From Calycina herbarum (taxonomy: Eukaryota > Ascomycota > Leotiomycetes > Helotiales > Pezizellaceae), in NCBI GenBank assembly GCA_001414485.1, contig LLEY01000039.1, positions 1-64,000 on the forward strand: DNA of 64,000 bases, in the 5' to 3' direction. The notes below the pieces were generated by a model. The model was given only the letters and a program-made list of their open reading frames with translations, searched no databases and had not been told where the DNA came from. A program made the translations under genes and the position numbers. Shown here piece after piece: positions 45,201-55,872 of the stretch. Within the stretch, counting starts at the first letter, position 1. Every line of letters starts with the position of its first letter.

Positions 45201-47195
45201 AGAAGGATAAGAGACAGCGTGCAGCTAAAGTTTCTCAATCCCGAGCATTCCCCAAAGCATCATCTAAACCGATTGTCGAGGTTTACAAGGATGTCAACGA
45301 AGCGGTTGAAGAGCGTGGCCCTTCAGAGGAAGATCTTGCAGCAGTACCACCGACACAACCTGCGACTGAAATCACTTCTATTGTCGAGGGTCTCGCTGAA
45401 CTCAATGCGAAATCGGGCGAGGGAGATACAGCACCGCATTCTCCAACAGGCACTGCTGCAACCGCCGATGAGACTGCCACAGAAGCAGAGACGGATGACA
45501 ATCAACAGACAGCAAGTCAAGTAAATTCCGATGACGAGGGAACAATAAGCGACGCAGACCACTCTCTACTAGAAGATCTCATCCCCGGTGCCGCCGAACT
45601 AGCCGAGTCCCTCTCCAGACCCAACGCAGACATCACCCTCGACATTCCGAAACACGAGAAAAAGAGTCTCATGCAAATGCTAACCAACTTCTGGGCCGAA
45701 CGATCAGCAAGTGGTTGGACACCCCTCGACTACCCCATTAGCGCAAGCGATCACATCTTCACAGACCAAGACGTCATTATTCGGGAAGACGAACCAAGTT
45801 CGCTTATAGCTTTCACCTTACAATCTCAAGCGTATAAATCCAGCCTTGAAGAGATTCGCGCCCATGGGGAGGCTAGTAAACATGAACATCCTCCTTCCTC
45901 TGACTCGGGCAATCCTGATATGTGTGAGGACGGCGTGGATCAAGCGGAGGTTGAGAGTTCTTTAATACGGGAGACGGGGACGCATTTGGGCTTTTCGTTC
46001 TCGGATGGGAGTTGTAGTATGAAATGCAAAATCTTCTACGCTGAACAATTCGATGCCGTGCGTCGCAAATGCGGGGTTTCCGACCGAATCGTGGAATCTC
46101 TCTCGCGATGTCTAAAATGGGATTCAAAGGGTGGGAAAACCAAGTCGGTGTTTTTGAAAACATTGGATGATCGACTCGTAGTCAAGAGTCTAAGTCCCAT
46201 CGAGAAAGAAGCTTTTTTGAAGTTCGCACCCGCGTACTTTGGCATCATGGCCGAAGCCCTATTCCACGACCTCCCAACCGTCATTGCAAAAATGCTCGGC
46301 TTCTACACCATCATCATCAAGAACCCCGTCACCGGGACCGAAATCAAATGGGACGTCCTAGTAATGGAAAACCTTTTCTACGACCGCTCTCTCACACGTA
46401 TTTTCGATCTCAAAGGCTCAATGCGAAATCGCAAAATTCAATCGACCGGTGAACAAAACGAAGTCCTACTAGACGAGAACATGGTCGAGTTCATTTATGA
46501 AAGTCCACTGTTTGCGAGAGAGCACTCAAAAAAGTTATTGAAGGCGGCGATTTTTAATGATACGCTGTTCCTTCAGCGGAATGATGTTATGGATTACTCG
46601 CTTATGGTTGCTATTGATGAGGAGAGGAAGGAGCTCGTGGTGGGCATTATTGATGTGGTTAGGACTTATACTTGGGATAAGAAGTTGGAGAGTTGGATTA
46701 AGGATCGGGGGTTTGCGGGGGGTGGGAGGAATCGTCCCACTGTTACTAGTCCTAAGGTATGTTTTGCTTTTTGCTTTTTCTTTGTCTTGTTTTGTGGTGG
46801 GGGCGGGGGTGTGGGGGTATGGGGTGATGTTGATTGGGGTGGTTGGGGTTGGACCTTGGTTGTCAGTTCAACACGCGCAGTGGATTGGCTCTGGGGTATC
46901 GAACCCCAGTGTCCCGCGACATGGTGTGGTGGTTGTGATTTGACAAGTGGAAATTATAACCACTAGACGTTTGTTCTTTTTGTCTTGGCGTTGGACTCAC
47001 CCCGCCCCACCTCACCCCGCCTTCATTTTTCTTCTCTTGGGCTTTGGTTAACACGTCTTTTTACAGGAATATAAAAGTCGCTTCCGTGAGGCTATGGATC
47101 GATATATTCTCTATGCGCCGAATAGTTGGCATCAGTGGCAGCAGGAGACGAAGCAACCGGTGAGGGAAGTGAAGAAGGTTGAGGGTGTTGAGTAG
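39299..47195 (+). CDS. FAB1: 1-phosphatidylinositol-3-phosphate 5-kinase Fab1
   Basis: Exons 39299-46756 and 47067-47195 encode 2528 aa. Domains in order: a disordered Ser-rich N-terminus; an FYVE finger at about residues 435-497 with ICSECFHCGDTFSAFRRKHH and the basic RKHHCRTCG motif that binds PI3P; a TCP1/chaperonin-like domain at about 850-1080; a Cys-rich CCR domain at about 1360-1545; a basic/acidic linker; and the PIPK catalytic domain from about 2145, with VFLKTLDDRLVVKSLSPIEK, FYDRSLTRIFDLKGSMRNRK and DYSLMVAIDE...GIIDVVRTYTW. It makes PI(3,5)P2 on endosomal and vacuolar membranes. The 310-bp intron is long for this locus but necessary: unspliced reading runs into Gly/Trp-rich nonsense, while splicing gives VTSPKEYKSRFREAMDRYIL. 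Confidence 0.97.
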
Positions 47196-47715
47196 GGTGG
47201 GGTGAGGGATGGTGCTCGAGGCGTGAGCTGGGGATGAATGTGGGAGATTGAGCTTGGTGGTGGTTTCTGAATAAAACTCGTGGATTCGATGAGTTTAATG
47301 GGTGAATGAGATGGTATTTTGTATTTGCATAGCGTGGTGATTTGGGGTTCTGCTTCTATTTTTAGAGTGGGGTATCGAAAAGGTGCTTGTGGCGAACGCG
47401 AATTTATGCGCTTTGCTGGTGCGGGTGTTGGTTGGTTGGTTGGATCGATGGATAGATGCGCATGCGTAGACATAAGATATTGCGGATATCGCGTTGAATA
47501 TGAAGATATTAAAGACTTTTTACTCTTAGACTTTTTTTTATTTCTAGTAGTTGGGGTTTGTTGGATGTTGAGGGGGCGTGAGTTTAGGTGTTGAAGATAG
47601 AGGGAGAAAGTTATGAGGCGGGTGGTTGTAGGAGGAGGGTCTATATATGGTGGTTTTTTTTTGGTTTCCGGCTTGAGAAGTGAAGAAGGTGGGATTTGCT
47701 ACAGTGAGTTGCGAA
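47196..47715. other. Intergenic region
   Basis: 3' flank of FAB1, G/T-rich on the plus strand; no gene seen. Confidence 0.55.
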
Positions 47716-48658
47716 TTAAGCTTCCTTTTTGACACTTTTTTTGTAAACCGTGCTTTTTTCTGATTCCTCCTGTTTAGCTTGAGCTTGGCGATCCTTGGCC
47801 TCCTGCTGCATCTGAATATCTCTTTGCCTGATATGATCTAAAATTCTGGCTTCTCGAGCCTCTGCCCTATCTTCCTGTTCTTTTCTCATTTGAGCTTGAT
47901 TTGCACGCTCAATCTCCTTCGCTTTGGCTTGCTCTGTCTTCCACTCTTGCCACTGCTGCAAAATAACTGGTCCAAAGTAAGTAGCACCTTCGGCGAGCTG
48001 TGCAAGTCTTTGTTAGTGATGGTTTTCACATTCAAGCAACGAAACGCACTCAGGCCTTTCAGAAACCCTTGAACACCTCAAATATGTAGGAGCCAATAAG
48101 ACTTACACCCTTCATCAAGACAGCAACAAGTGACTCTCCAGTCTACTTGGTGACGGCCTCCAGTTTCTTCTCATATTCTTCGAACTACTTCTCTCTGCTG
48201 GTTTCCAACGTCTGTTTGTCGTTCTGTGCTTTGACCTGCATGTCATCTATCTTTTGCTGCTGCTGTTGAAGTAGCACTCTAATCGTCTCGTTGTGTTCTT
48301 CTTTGATTAATTGGATCAGCTCTTCCTTGTCTTTCTGGTGTTTGAGGCGGATCTCTTCAATCTCCTCTCCAACTGCAACACCAGCCTCTGTTTCGCCCAA
48401 TGTCTTTTTCTCGTCGACCAGTTCGCTCTGCAGTTTGAGTGCAAGTCCAGCATTTCCAAGCACCCTACGTAGTGCCTCTTGAGCAGAATGGACGGTGTTA
48501 TCATGACGAGCCTGTTGTGCTCCAAGAGTGATCATGGGCTGAAGGAACTTGCTCATCAAGACAGTGGTGTCTTTCAGGTTTACTAACGCAATAAGTTCAA
48601 TTCGGTCATTTGGCTTGTTTGAAATCGTGATCGTTTTCGACATGTTAGTGTCAGTCAA
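47716..48658 (-). pseudogene. Coiled-coil protein gene with two in-frame stops
   Basis: Exon 1 48658-48107 and exon 2 47997-47716, with a GTAAGT...CACAG intron in phase 0. Translation begins MTDTNMSKTITISNKPNDRI and passes into a long charged helix (EEIEEIRLKHQKDKEELIQL, then a Gln run) followed by EKQ-type coiled coil. Two TAG codons at 48187-48185 and 48145-48143 interrupt exon 1 in an otherwise protein-like frame (REK*FEEYEKKLEAVTK*TG), most simply explained as former Gln codons. Exon 2 is another charged helix (QQWQEWKTEQAKAKEIERAN) ending KKSVKKEA. About 278 codons in all. No family recognised. A sequencing error seems unlikely for two identical changes. Confidence 0.6.
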
Positions 48659-48933
48659 TGGATGGAGATATTGTTGATAGTCAAAGCAGGCTGCTGATAT
48701 ATAGGGGCCTCATCGGAATATCTATGACATGATGTAAAGTATTCATAGGTTTCGAAGTCTAGAAGTCTTCCCAGCCTCCACCAATTTTCCAGCTGGCCCA
48801 ATAAGAAAAGCCTCACTTGGAGGGCGGATGCATGGTGTGGCTCTTCCGCGATAGAGTAAATGCTCCTTCTCCTGCCACACCGAATACCGCTTCTCTTGCA
48901 AAGTACTGATGGGAACACACGCGGCAAGCCTCC

Positions 48934-49690
48934 TTATAGAGCATTGGTAAATTGTAAAGCAAGCCAGCTCCAGCCGCTTAGCACTTCCCGGTCGTGCTCT
49001 CGCAGCTGATCTGTTACAATCAGGCTTTGCACCTTCTCTACAGCGGACTTCTTGGAAACAAGCATCCCAACTCCAATTCCGTAGAATACGTCAATGCTCC
49101 AAATATCCCAAAAGCACTCCAAAGTGTCGACTTCATGATAGGATCAGACCTGCCAAGGTAAGCATCCCATTGGGCACCCTCCCCTATGGAAATGAGCAAG
49201 GCTCTGCACGAAGTCGTGAGCGAATGTCAAAATGTAAAATGACATGAGAATCAAACATACATCATGATGGAGACGATCGCTGACAAGGCAAGTCTCTGCT
49301 TTCCTTTACTTGCGAGGATGCGAAGCATCTCATGTAAAATTGTCAAGTCCGACTGCAGCTGGTCTTTATTGGCAGTAAATTGCCAGACATCTGCAGCGAT
49401 TTCATTTGGGTCACCAGCTGTAAGGATTGAGAAAATGTGTCAGTCATACGCCAAAGACCTCACCGAAAGTGTTGTCCCTGGGAGTCGTAACACCCTTCAC
49501 AAGACTATTCAATCATCAGCGAGCTTCTCAACGTGCGGGGCGATTGACGAGCTCACTTTGACCAGATGTCTCGACGCAGCTTCAGATACATGCCTAAGTG
49601 ATATGCAGCCGAGTCGCGCTAGACTTCTAGCAGAAGCCTGCCATGAGGCGTACTCGTTTTCGGAGGCGATTGTTATTGTCCTTCATTGCA
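48934..49690 (-). pseudogene. Decayed membrane/coiled-coil gene with frameshifts
   Basis: Minus-strand pieces follow each other: TITIASENEYASWQASARSL (from about 49680); a frame change near 49525; a likely intron (GTGAGG...TTACAG) before AGDPNEIAADVWQFTANKDQ; KGKQRLALSAIVSIM at about 49280; a second likely intron (GTATGT...GTGCAG); IALLISIGEGAQWDAYLGRS and FGIFGALT; another one-base frame change near 49080; then GIGVGMLVSKKSAVEKVQSL and a stop at 48934. The frame changes mark it as inactive. Hydrophobic stretches alternate with amphipathic helices. The opening TITIA resembles the TITIS start of the neighbouring broken gene, so the two may be paralogues. Function unknown. Confidence 0.5.
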
Positions 49691-49992
49691 TGTGGATGGG
49701 ATGAGGCTCATTTGCGGGAGGAGGTTCGTCGTTCATTTTCGCACTTTCTTTCACAACAATGTCGCGAATTGAAACGGATGAGATGCGGAATGATTATCAT
49801 GATTGTCCCCAGGGGGTGTTCGTTGCTCACTCAGTTTCTTTGTTAGGGGTGGCTGCTGGCCAGGTCGGCCTATTCCGCAGTCCGCCCTTGGTCTCGGCTG
49901 CTCAAAATAGGCAGCTTGCCGAGTGCTCTGTTCGCTACATAGTCGTAAAGTTCGATTCTCAGCACAGCATGTAAAAAGGAATTTGAAAAAAG

Positions 49993-51259
49993 GAGAGAAA
50001 AAAGGCTGGGGCTGAGTCTAGATGCAAGAAGAAGCAGGTCTCTGACGATGACCGTTCTGTCATTGTCAGGAGCAAAGTCAGTTTGCCATAGCGAATCGGT
50101 ATTTCATGTTTGGAAGCTCCCAAAGCTGTGTGTACTGATAAAACACCTTGATTACCACGAAGCAGTCCATTACATACTTCGTGGGACAGAATGGAGATTT
50201 ATGATCTGGAAGAAGCGCGACAGCACTCGCACAGGTAGCTTTAAGCTCGAAGTAGGTCCATCGAGTGCTGTCGCTCGCAGAATTGACGGATCCATGTGTA
50301 GATTCATATCAAACACCCAAAGGTCGCCAAGAAGGAGAAAGAAGTGACCATGAATACACTCTACGAAAAGCTATTGGTGGGGGAACTGGCAGACCACCTC
50401 CCAGGGCTTCAACTAGAAATGTCCTTCACTTTCTGCCCCTCGAGGGAGGGGACATTCTGCAGTAACGACAAGGCGTTTGTTTAATACTTCTGCAAAACGA
50501 TTGTTGAACACCTGTGCGATAGAGAAGGGAAGAGGTCCGAGAAAATGCAGGCAATGAAGGACAACGTCATGAGTAGAAACTCAACCAAATTCATCCACCA
50601 GCCGTTTGTACCTCCACATTCCGAACGAACCTTCACTAATACTTGAGTGCGCAGGATGGTCGGTGTCTACACAGTTGCGAGTCTTTCCAAACAATATGGA
50701 GATCAGATACACATACTGCTGACTGGCATGGACATCGTTCAAGACGGCCACACGGTCAGAAAAAACCTGCAAAAAAAGGGTGCGGGCCTGGGTAGCCAGT
50801 CTCGCCCCGAAGGGAGGAGTTTCAACGACTGTGCAAGAACTAGATGCAGCATTGTCAATAGCGATTTCCGTGGGACGTAGTATAGGCGCAATAGTGGAAG
50901 GAGTCAAGTGGGGCAACAAGCAGGAAACCAACCGTAAGATATTTGTCACACGAACTTGACCAATACATTAACATTGTGCAGCATCCGCTGTTCTTCTCAA
51001 AATACAAAAGATCTTGCAAGAGTGTTCTCTATTCCTCGTGGGGCTTATACTCATGGCAGCCGAAACGGAGAAGGACTCGATATACGAAGACATGCTCTGC
51101 CACTTGAAAAGCCAATTCGAGCAGAAACATAGAGATTATTATACAAAGCCAAGATACCTGAAGGCGTACTACAAGAATGCCTGCATGAAATCGGAAAAGG
51201 ATTTGAAAGATCTGAACGATGGATTGGCCGAATACACTGTCACTTGTACGATTTCGTAG
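49993..51259 (+). pseudogene. Decayed gene, divergent to the two broken neighbours
   Basis: Plus-strand coding-like pieces: KKKQVSDDDRSVIVRSKVSL, then stops at 50089-50091 (TAG) and 50149-50151 (TGA), then DRMEIYDLEEARQHSH ending at a possible GTAGCT donor (50234); MNTLYEKLLVGELADHLPGL and so on from 50352 with one TAA at 50482; then KGGVSTTVQELDAALSIAIS...VEGVKWGNKQETN, a clean intron (GTAAGA at 50934 to GTGCAG at 50982) and AVLLKIQKILQECSLFLVGL to a normal stop at 51257-51259. The last 110 codons are intact. Family unknown. Confidence 0.5.
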
Positions 51260-51494
51260 AGGTACGTGCCACGCCTACGATTATTCGTTCCTTCTAATTG
51301 TCTCAATATTAATAGTTAAATTGAATTAATTAAACAAACTTCTTATATATAGAATCTTTGGTCCTTATCTTAAACTCATTCAGTTGACTTGAATTTTTTA
51401 AGTCAGGTCGAATAATTACAAGAATAAACGAACTTTCAAAAATAACTTCTAATAGTCTGAAAGTTTATCGTTTAGCTCTTTATTGTATTAACGG
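51260..51494. other. AT-rich spacer
   Basis: No gene; strongly AT-rich. Confidence 0.5.
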
Positions 51495-51842
51495 GATCGA
51501 TTATTTGGGACGTAGGTCGTATAGAGTCCCTAATTGGTCCAAGCATGCTTGGGAGTGGGTCAGCTACGGTAATTATCGCTTAAATACTTATACCAAGTAT
51601 GCAGCCACAACTTTGTAGAGGGTGTATATACAACTTCTCAACGCAACACTCTTTTGTTTTTATAAATTAGTGTAATATACTTGTAAATACTATAGCTTGC
51701 GATGCCATACTAGTTTTAAATTTTAAAAAGTGTTGTGGTTGACAAAAGTTATAATTAAATTAGTCGTGCGCTGACTTAGAAATAAATACAAGTCGACTTT
51801 TGGTGTGCACGACTTATTGACCGAAGTGTTGTGTTGGCGAAC
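51495..51842. repeat. Dispersed repeat, copy A
   Basis: Shares ordered blocks with 57863-58142 in the same orientation: ATCGATTATTTGGG, ACCAAGTATGCAGCCA, CTCAACGCAACACYC, AATACTATAG.TTRCGATG and GTGTTGGCGA. The inner part has imperfect inverted ends (CAACGCAACACTCTT against AAGTGTTGTGTTG), suggesting a MITE-like element with flanks. Confidence 0.65.
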
Positions 51843-52424
51843 GTACTAACTGGCGTGGGTTAGTTGGTGGGTGGTGGGGGTGGTGTGCATAAATTTATAC
51901 GACCTACGGATAATAACTAGCTGTACATCGCAATTCCGTTCTTTCCTTCTTATCCATTTCACTCGAGTGCAAAAATTTAAATCAAGTTACGATTCATAAA
52001 ATAGTTCTTTACTAAATATCTCCCGGAACAATGGATTTGAGGAGTGCTGTGAATTCGCATTTGGGTACCTCTCTTTTCCATACTTTCCCCTCAAAAGAAT
52101 ATTACGTGGATCCACCAAACAGTGATCGTCAAGATTGTTTCGGGTATAAGGGTAGCCAAGAGGGGATTTCCAATATTGAGTAATACCCTTTGGCTCTGTT
52201 CGTAGTAGAAGGCTCTCTGTACCGCAAAGTTCACAGTCCATTGAAAATCGGAAGCCGAAGAAAGAAGAAGAGTATTGCAGAAGAGCTAGCACGTTGTTGG
52301 AGTTTTCGACAATAGCAATTAATTATCAATCATCTCAGGCGAATCACCACCCCCAACAAAACTTTTAAGCGTGAGCGCTGTCTTCTAAGTTCCATCCATA
52401 ATCATCTCCCAAACACCCTGCACA
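51843..52424. other. Intergenic region
   Basis: 3' flank of the rhodopsin-domain gene. One 101-codon minus-strand frame (51987-52292) has no start context or family signal and is not called. Confidence 0.45.
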
Positions 52425-53985
52425 TCAAGTCCCTTTATACCCATTGCTCCCCCTAAAAGTTTCCTTCCCCGCCGTTGTACTTCCCTTCCCATATTCATTC
52501 GTAACCTGTACATCCACCGTCCTAGTAATCCCCACCATCCTCTCTTCACTCCCCGTATCGTCCATTATTTCCGTCACCTCCCCCTTATGGCTTCTCTTCT
52601 TATCCCTCCAAGAATTCGAGTTTTCCCCGTGGAAATCGTCGAGGTTGTAGCGGTCTTGGGTGGATCGTCCTTTGGTGGTGAAGAGGTTGGGCATTAAGCG
52701 TGCGAGCAGGCCTTTGAGGGTGGGGAGACAGACGCAAATTATTGCGACGCAGGATTCTACTTGGGTCCAGAGGAAGGCGTTGCTGGTTGATATGACATCT
52801 GTGATTGTGTTAGTATGGGATAATAAGGAAGAGGGAGTGAATTACAAGTCATGTCTGCTTGAGCGACCTTTGAAGCGGGGTTTAGAGCTATCATCCTCAT
52901 GACACTGGCAACAATGACGCTATTTATCTTATCAGCAAGAAGTCATTGGACGAAGGAAGAAAACTCACAAAGCCCCGAGACCAAATATTCCCAACACCGC
53001 AAGCTTCTGACTCCTTCCCATTTGAAGTGATCGAATTACCGGAATTGGTAGGAGAAGGATCATCACATCTCCGGCAGTATTCCAAGCAGCATGGCCGTAC
53101 CAAAACGCAGCTGTATCAATGCAGTGTCCTTCAGCAATTGCTCGGTTCCAGAAATAAGGGATTGGGGTGCATTGGAAAATGGTTCCGGCACAATATGAAA
53201 TCATTGCAGCGACTATCGAGGCCTGAACGACGTAGCAGACTTTTCGGAATGTTGGGATGGGAAATAGGTCAATGTATAAGAATACAAAAGACATCTTTGT
53301 TCATATAATTAGCTTGAAACTGTGTTTGGAAGGCTATGTGCTTGCTTACTTTCGTTGTGCTGACGAGAATCTTGTAGAATATTTGGTAAATGTAGAAATA
53401 CTAAAGCGAGGTTAGTTCAACCAATCCATTCAACCGGTTGGTATTTGGTACATACCATCATTGCCTTGGAAGTCTTGTGACGCCCAATGTATGCTGCATG
53501 ATGGCCCAGCCCCCATTTCAAAATAGCTATCAGGAGTGTCAGTACTGCATTGGAACGGATTTCAAGCCGGCGCAAACAACGCGAAAATCCGTGCTCCCAC
53601 TTCAAAAGAATAATCAATCGAGAGTACTTTGGAGTTCCAATTTTGAATGCAAGTGATTGACAACAAACTGTACATGAGGGATTTGCCAGATTCGGTTGTT
53701 TAGTAAAAGAAGTCACTTACCAATGCAACCAAGGATTTCTTGAACACATGCACACAGCTGTGATGATCATGAGTACAAGATCAAAGTACTCAATACTAAC
53801 CAACTCACCAATGAAACCAGAACAGTGATGTCAGTCGGGGCGACCCTCCCAGACATTTTTCTGCGCCACCATACTCGAAGTCCCACAAGGCCAATCGTAA
53901 GGACCAAAATTGGAATCGTAACTTGAACCCATAAAATACCCTTAGACTCGGAGTTTTTAGCGAAAGGATTGGAAGTAGCATTCAT
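52425..53985 (-). CDS. Fungal rhodopsin-domain integral membrane protein (PTH11-like)
   Basis: Seven exons: 53985-53809, 53757-53721, 53526-53456, 53400-53350, 53294-52969, 52919-52846 and 52798-52425; 369 aa. All six introns have usable GT...AG and their phases close exactly. The product shows the fungal rhodopsin-domain pattern: an N-terminal helix (VQVTIPILVLTIGLVGLRVW), WGLGHHAAYIGRH, YFYIYQIFYKILVSTTKMSF, CTPIPYFWNR...CIDTAAFWYGHAAWN, DVMILLLPIPVIRSLQM, and the last helix SNAFLWTQVESCVAIICVCL, then a polar cytoplasmic tail. These are seven-helix proteins, some receptor-like, with unknown ligands. No N-terminal CFEM domain is present. It sits 1.9 kb from the MFS transporter gene. Confidence 0.88.
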
Positions 53986-55872
53986 CGCGGCGGTGTTGGG
54001 TCGTGTATTCCCAGTGATGATTGACTACTTCAAAAGCATGAGCAGTTCACATCAGTCTGGGATTTCTCCGCCCATATATGTCAAGCACCTTCTTGGCGGA
54101 CATCGGGGAGACTCACGCCCTCGAACACCAAACACGAGATGCCTCCATGAAATCATTTACTGGGGAAATCTCCAAGGCAACTCAACTTGGCAGCGCTGAG
54201 AAAGCTTTTTTACTGGGGTCTATGCCGCAATCCCCAGTCTTCGCTGTGTTGCTTTTCTAAGTTGAACCCCTGAAGGTAATGTGGCCGAGATTTGAAAAGA
54301 CAAGATACTGAAAGGTGGTTGGCCAAAGGGATATGTTTAATCCTCCAGGCACTACGACGCCAGATAAACCAAGCACTTCTACTTGGAAGTACCGGCAGCA
54401 ACGCGTATGGGAACATATGCGCCAATGAAGCGAGAGAGTTCGTGATCTACCCGATCTGTATTCCTCGTAGAAAAAGCAATCACAGCGAAACATGAGGTTG
54501 CCTTTGCATTGTCATTGCCCTTCTCGTCTCAGCATGAGTGCGAGTGCTCACTTCTCCGATGTGATAGCGAGCGGAGTGGCATGAGTTTCGAAATCAATAA
54601 AACCTGCGTCGAGCCCAAGCCAATGGTATTGGAATTGTTACAGGAACTTCCCAGAATGCAAGTATCCTTTCCAGCACCGTACTCGCTGGGACAAAGATAC
54701 GGCTGTTGGAATTTGTCAGAGTGTTCCAATGAGCCGCTTGGCTCTCTGCGCGGGATGCGAAGGTGTGATTGATGGGCATTTGAATCCAGTAGAGGTACAG
54801 TACTTTACCATCTGGCTGGGTCGGAAGGAGCTTCCGCGGTGCGGTGGTCATACTTTTGCCCGCTGAGGTGATTCCCCCATCCGTGAGGATGTTGCAAGGT
54901 GTTTGGCACAGTACGGTAAGTAAGGTAAGTACGTGGACCTTGTACAATACAGCCACTCAGAGCCACACCCGTTACGGCTGAAGTGGTACTGAATTGTTGG
55001 TTGTGTTGTTGGTGGCTTGGACCCCTTCGGCATCGCTGTCCTCGGGCCGCAGAAAGACATCTCACCACAGCTGGAACCGATATTTCTACTTTACGATCTG
55101 AGCTTCTTGTCGACCTCTTTTCTGTTTCTTCTTTTTCCTAGCTGCATCCACTGATATTTGTTATTTACAGCCTAGTTTCTTGTTGCAGGGTGCGGGGGTG
55201 TCAGCTCGAAAACTGGTATGGCCAGAGCCGTACCCGCCCACCTGTGAGAGGCCCCCAAATGGAGGGAAGTTTACTCTGCTGTAACCATCCCCAGTCAGTT
55301 CACGACTGACAAAGGCTAAACAGCGTTACATGCATATAAATTTCGACACCCTGCCTGTTCGCGGGCGTAGAATTGGCAGGTGTGGCTGCAGCTAGAGGGC
55401 TTATGATTGGTCTCAGGATGGACGCTGCCCCGGACCAGTTACTTGTCAATTCTGCACCTGCAAGCCTCTTAGCCTCTCAATTACTGTACAAGCGAGGCTT
55501 CAGGGGGGTCTGCCTCTGCGTTGCTACTTTCACCACATGCCTGTGGTGTTCGCAAGTGATTTTTGTGGTAGTCGGTCTTCCCCCCATTTACAGACTGCCT
55601 GTCCGATTTCCTGGGTTCTGGGTTCTGGGTCTTCTATTTCGAAATATCAGTGACACTTCGTGCCGAGGAAAATTGGAAAATCAATACTGCACAATCTAGA
55701 AGATTGGTCGAGTAGCCAATAGCACATGGGGGGCTTGAGACCCGGTCCAACTTCGAGGAGGGTGTGCACCGATGGCCACTCAATAAAGATTCTTCACTGT
55801 CCCGCCGCACTTCCTTTTCTTCTCTGATCACAACCAACAACTCTCATCACCACCCAATCCCCAGTACCAACA
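53986..55872. other. Gene-poor interval, possible decayed coding sequence
   Basis: No gene could be supported. A minus-strand frame is open for 120 codons at 54594-54956. The plus strand over the same DNA reads QANGIGIVTGTSQNASILSS and continues with stops (three TGA and one TAG) at places where Trp would fit. Both are uncertain. The last 400 bp include the MFS promoter. Confidence 0.4.

Noticed and set aside
46757..46966. Unspliced C-terminus of FAB1 rich in Gly, Trp and Val
   Set aside because: Intron sequence; the conserved kinase end EYKSRFREAMDRYI lies in the next exon.
49264..49704. A 146-codon plus-strand frame
   Set aside because: The minus strand over the same DNA has better coding character (helical segments and splice-like sites), so this is read as its shadow.
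50581..50949. A 122-codon minus-strand frame
   Set aside because: Overlaps the plus-strand piece with a clean intron leading into an intact final exon; taken as antisense.
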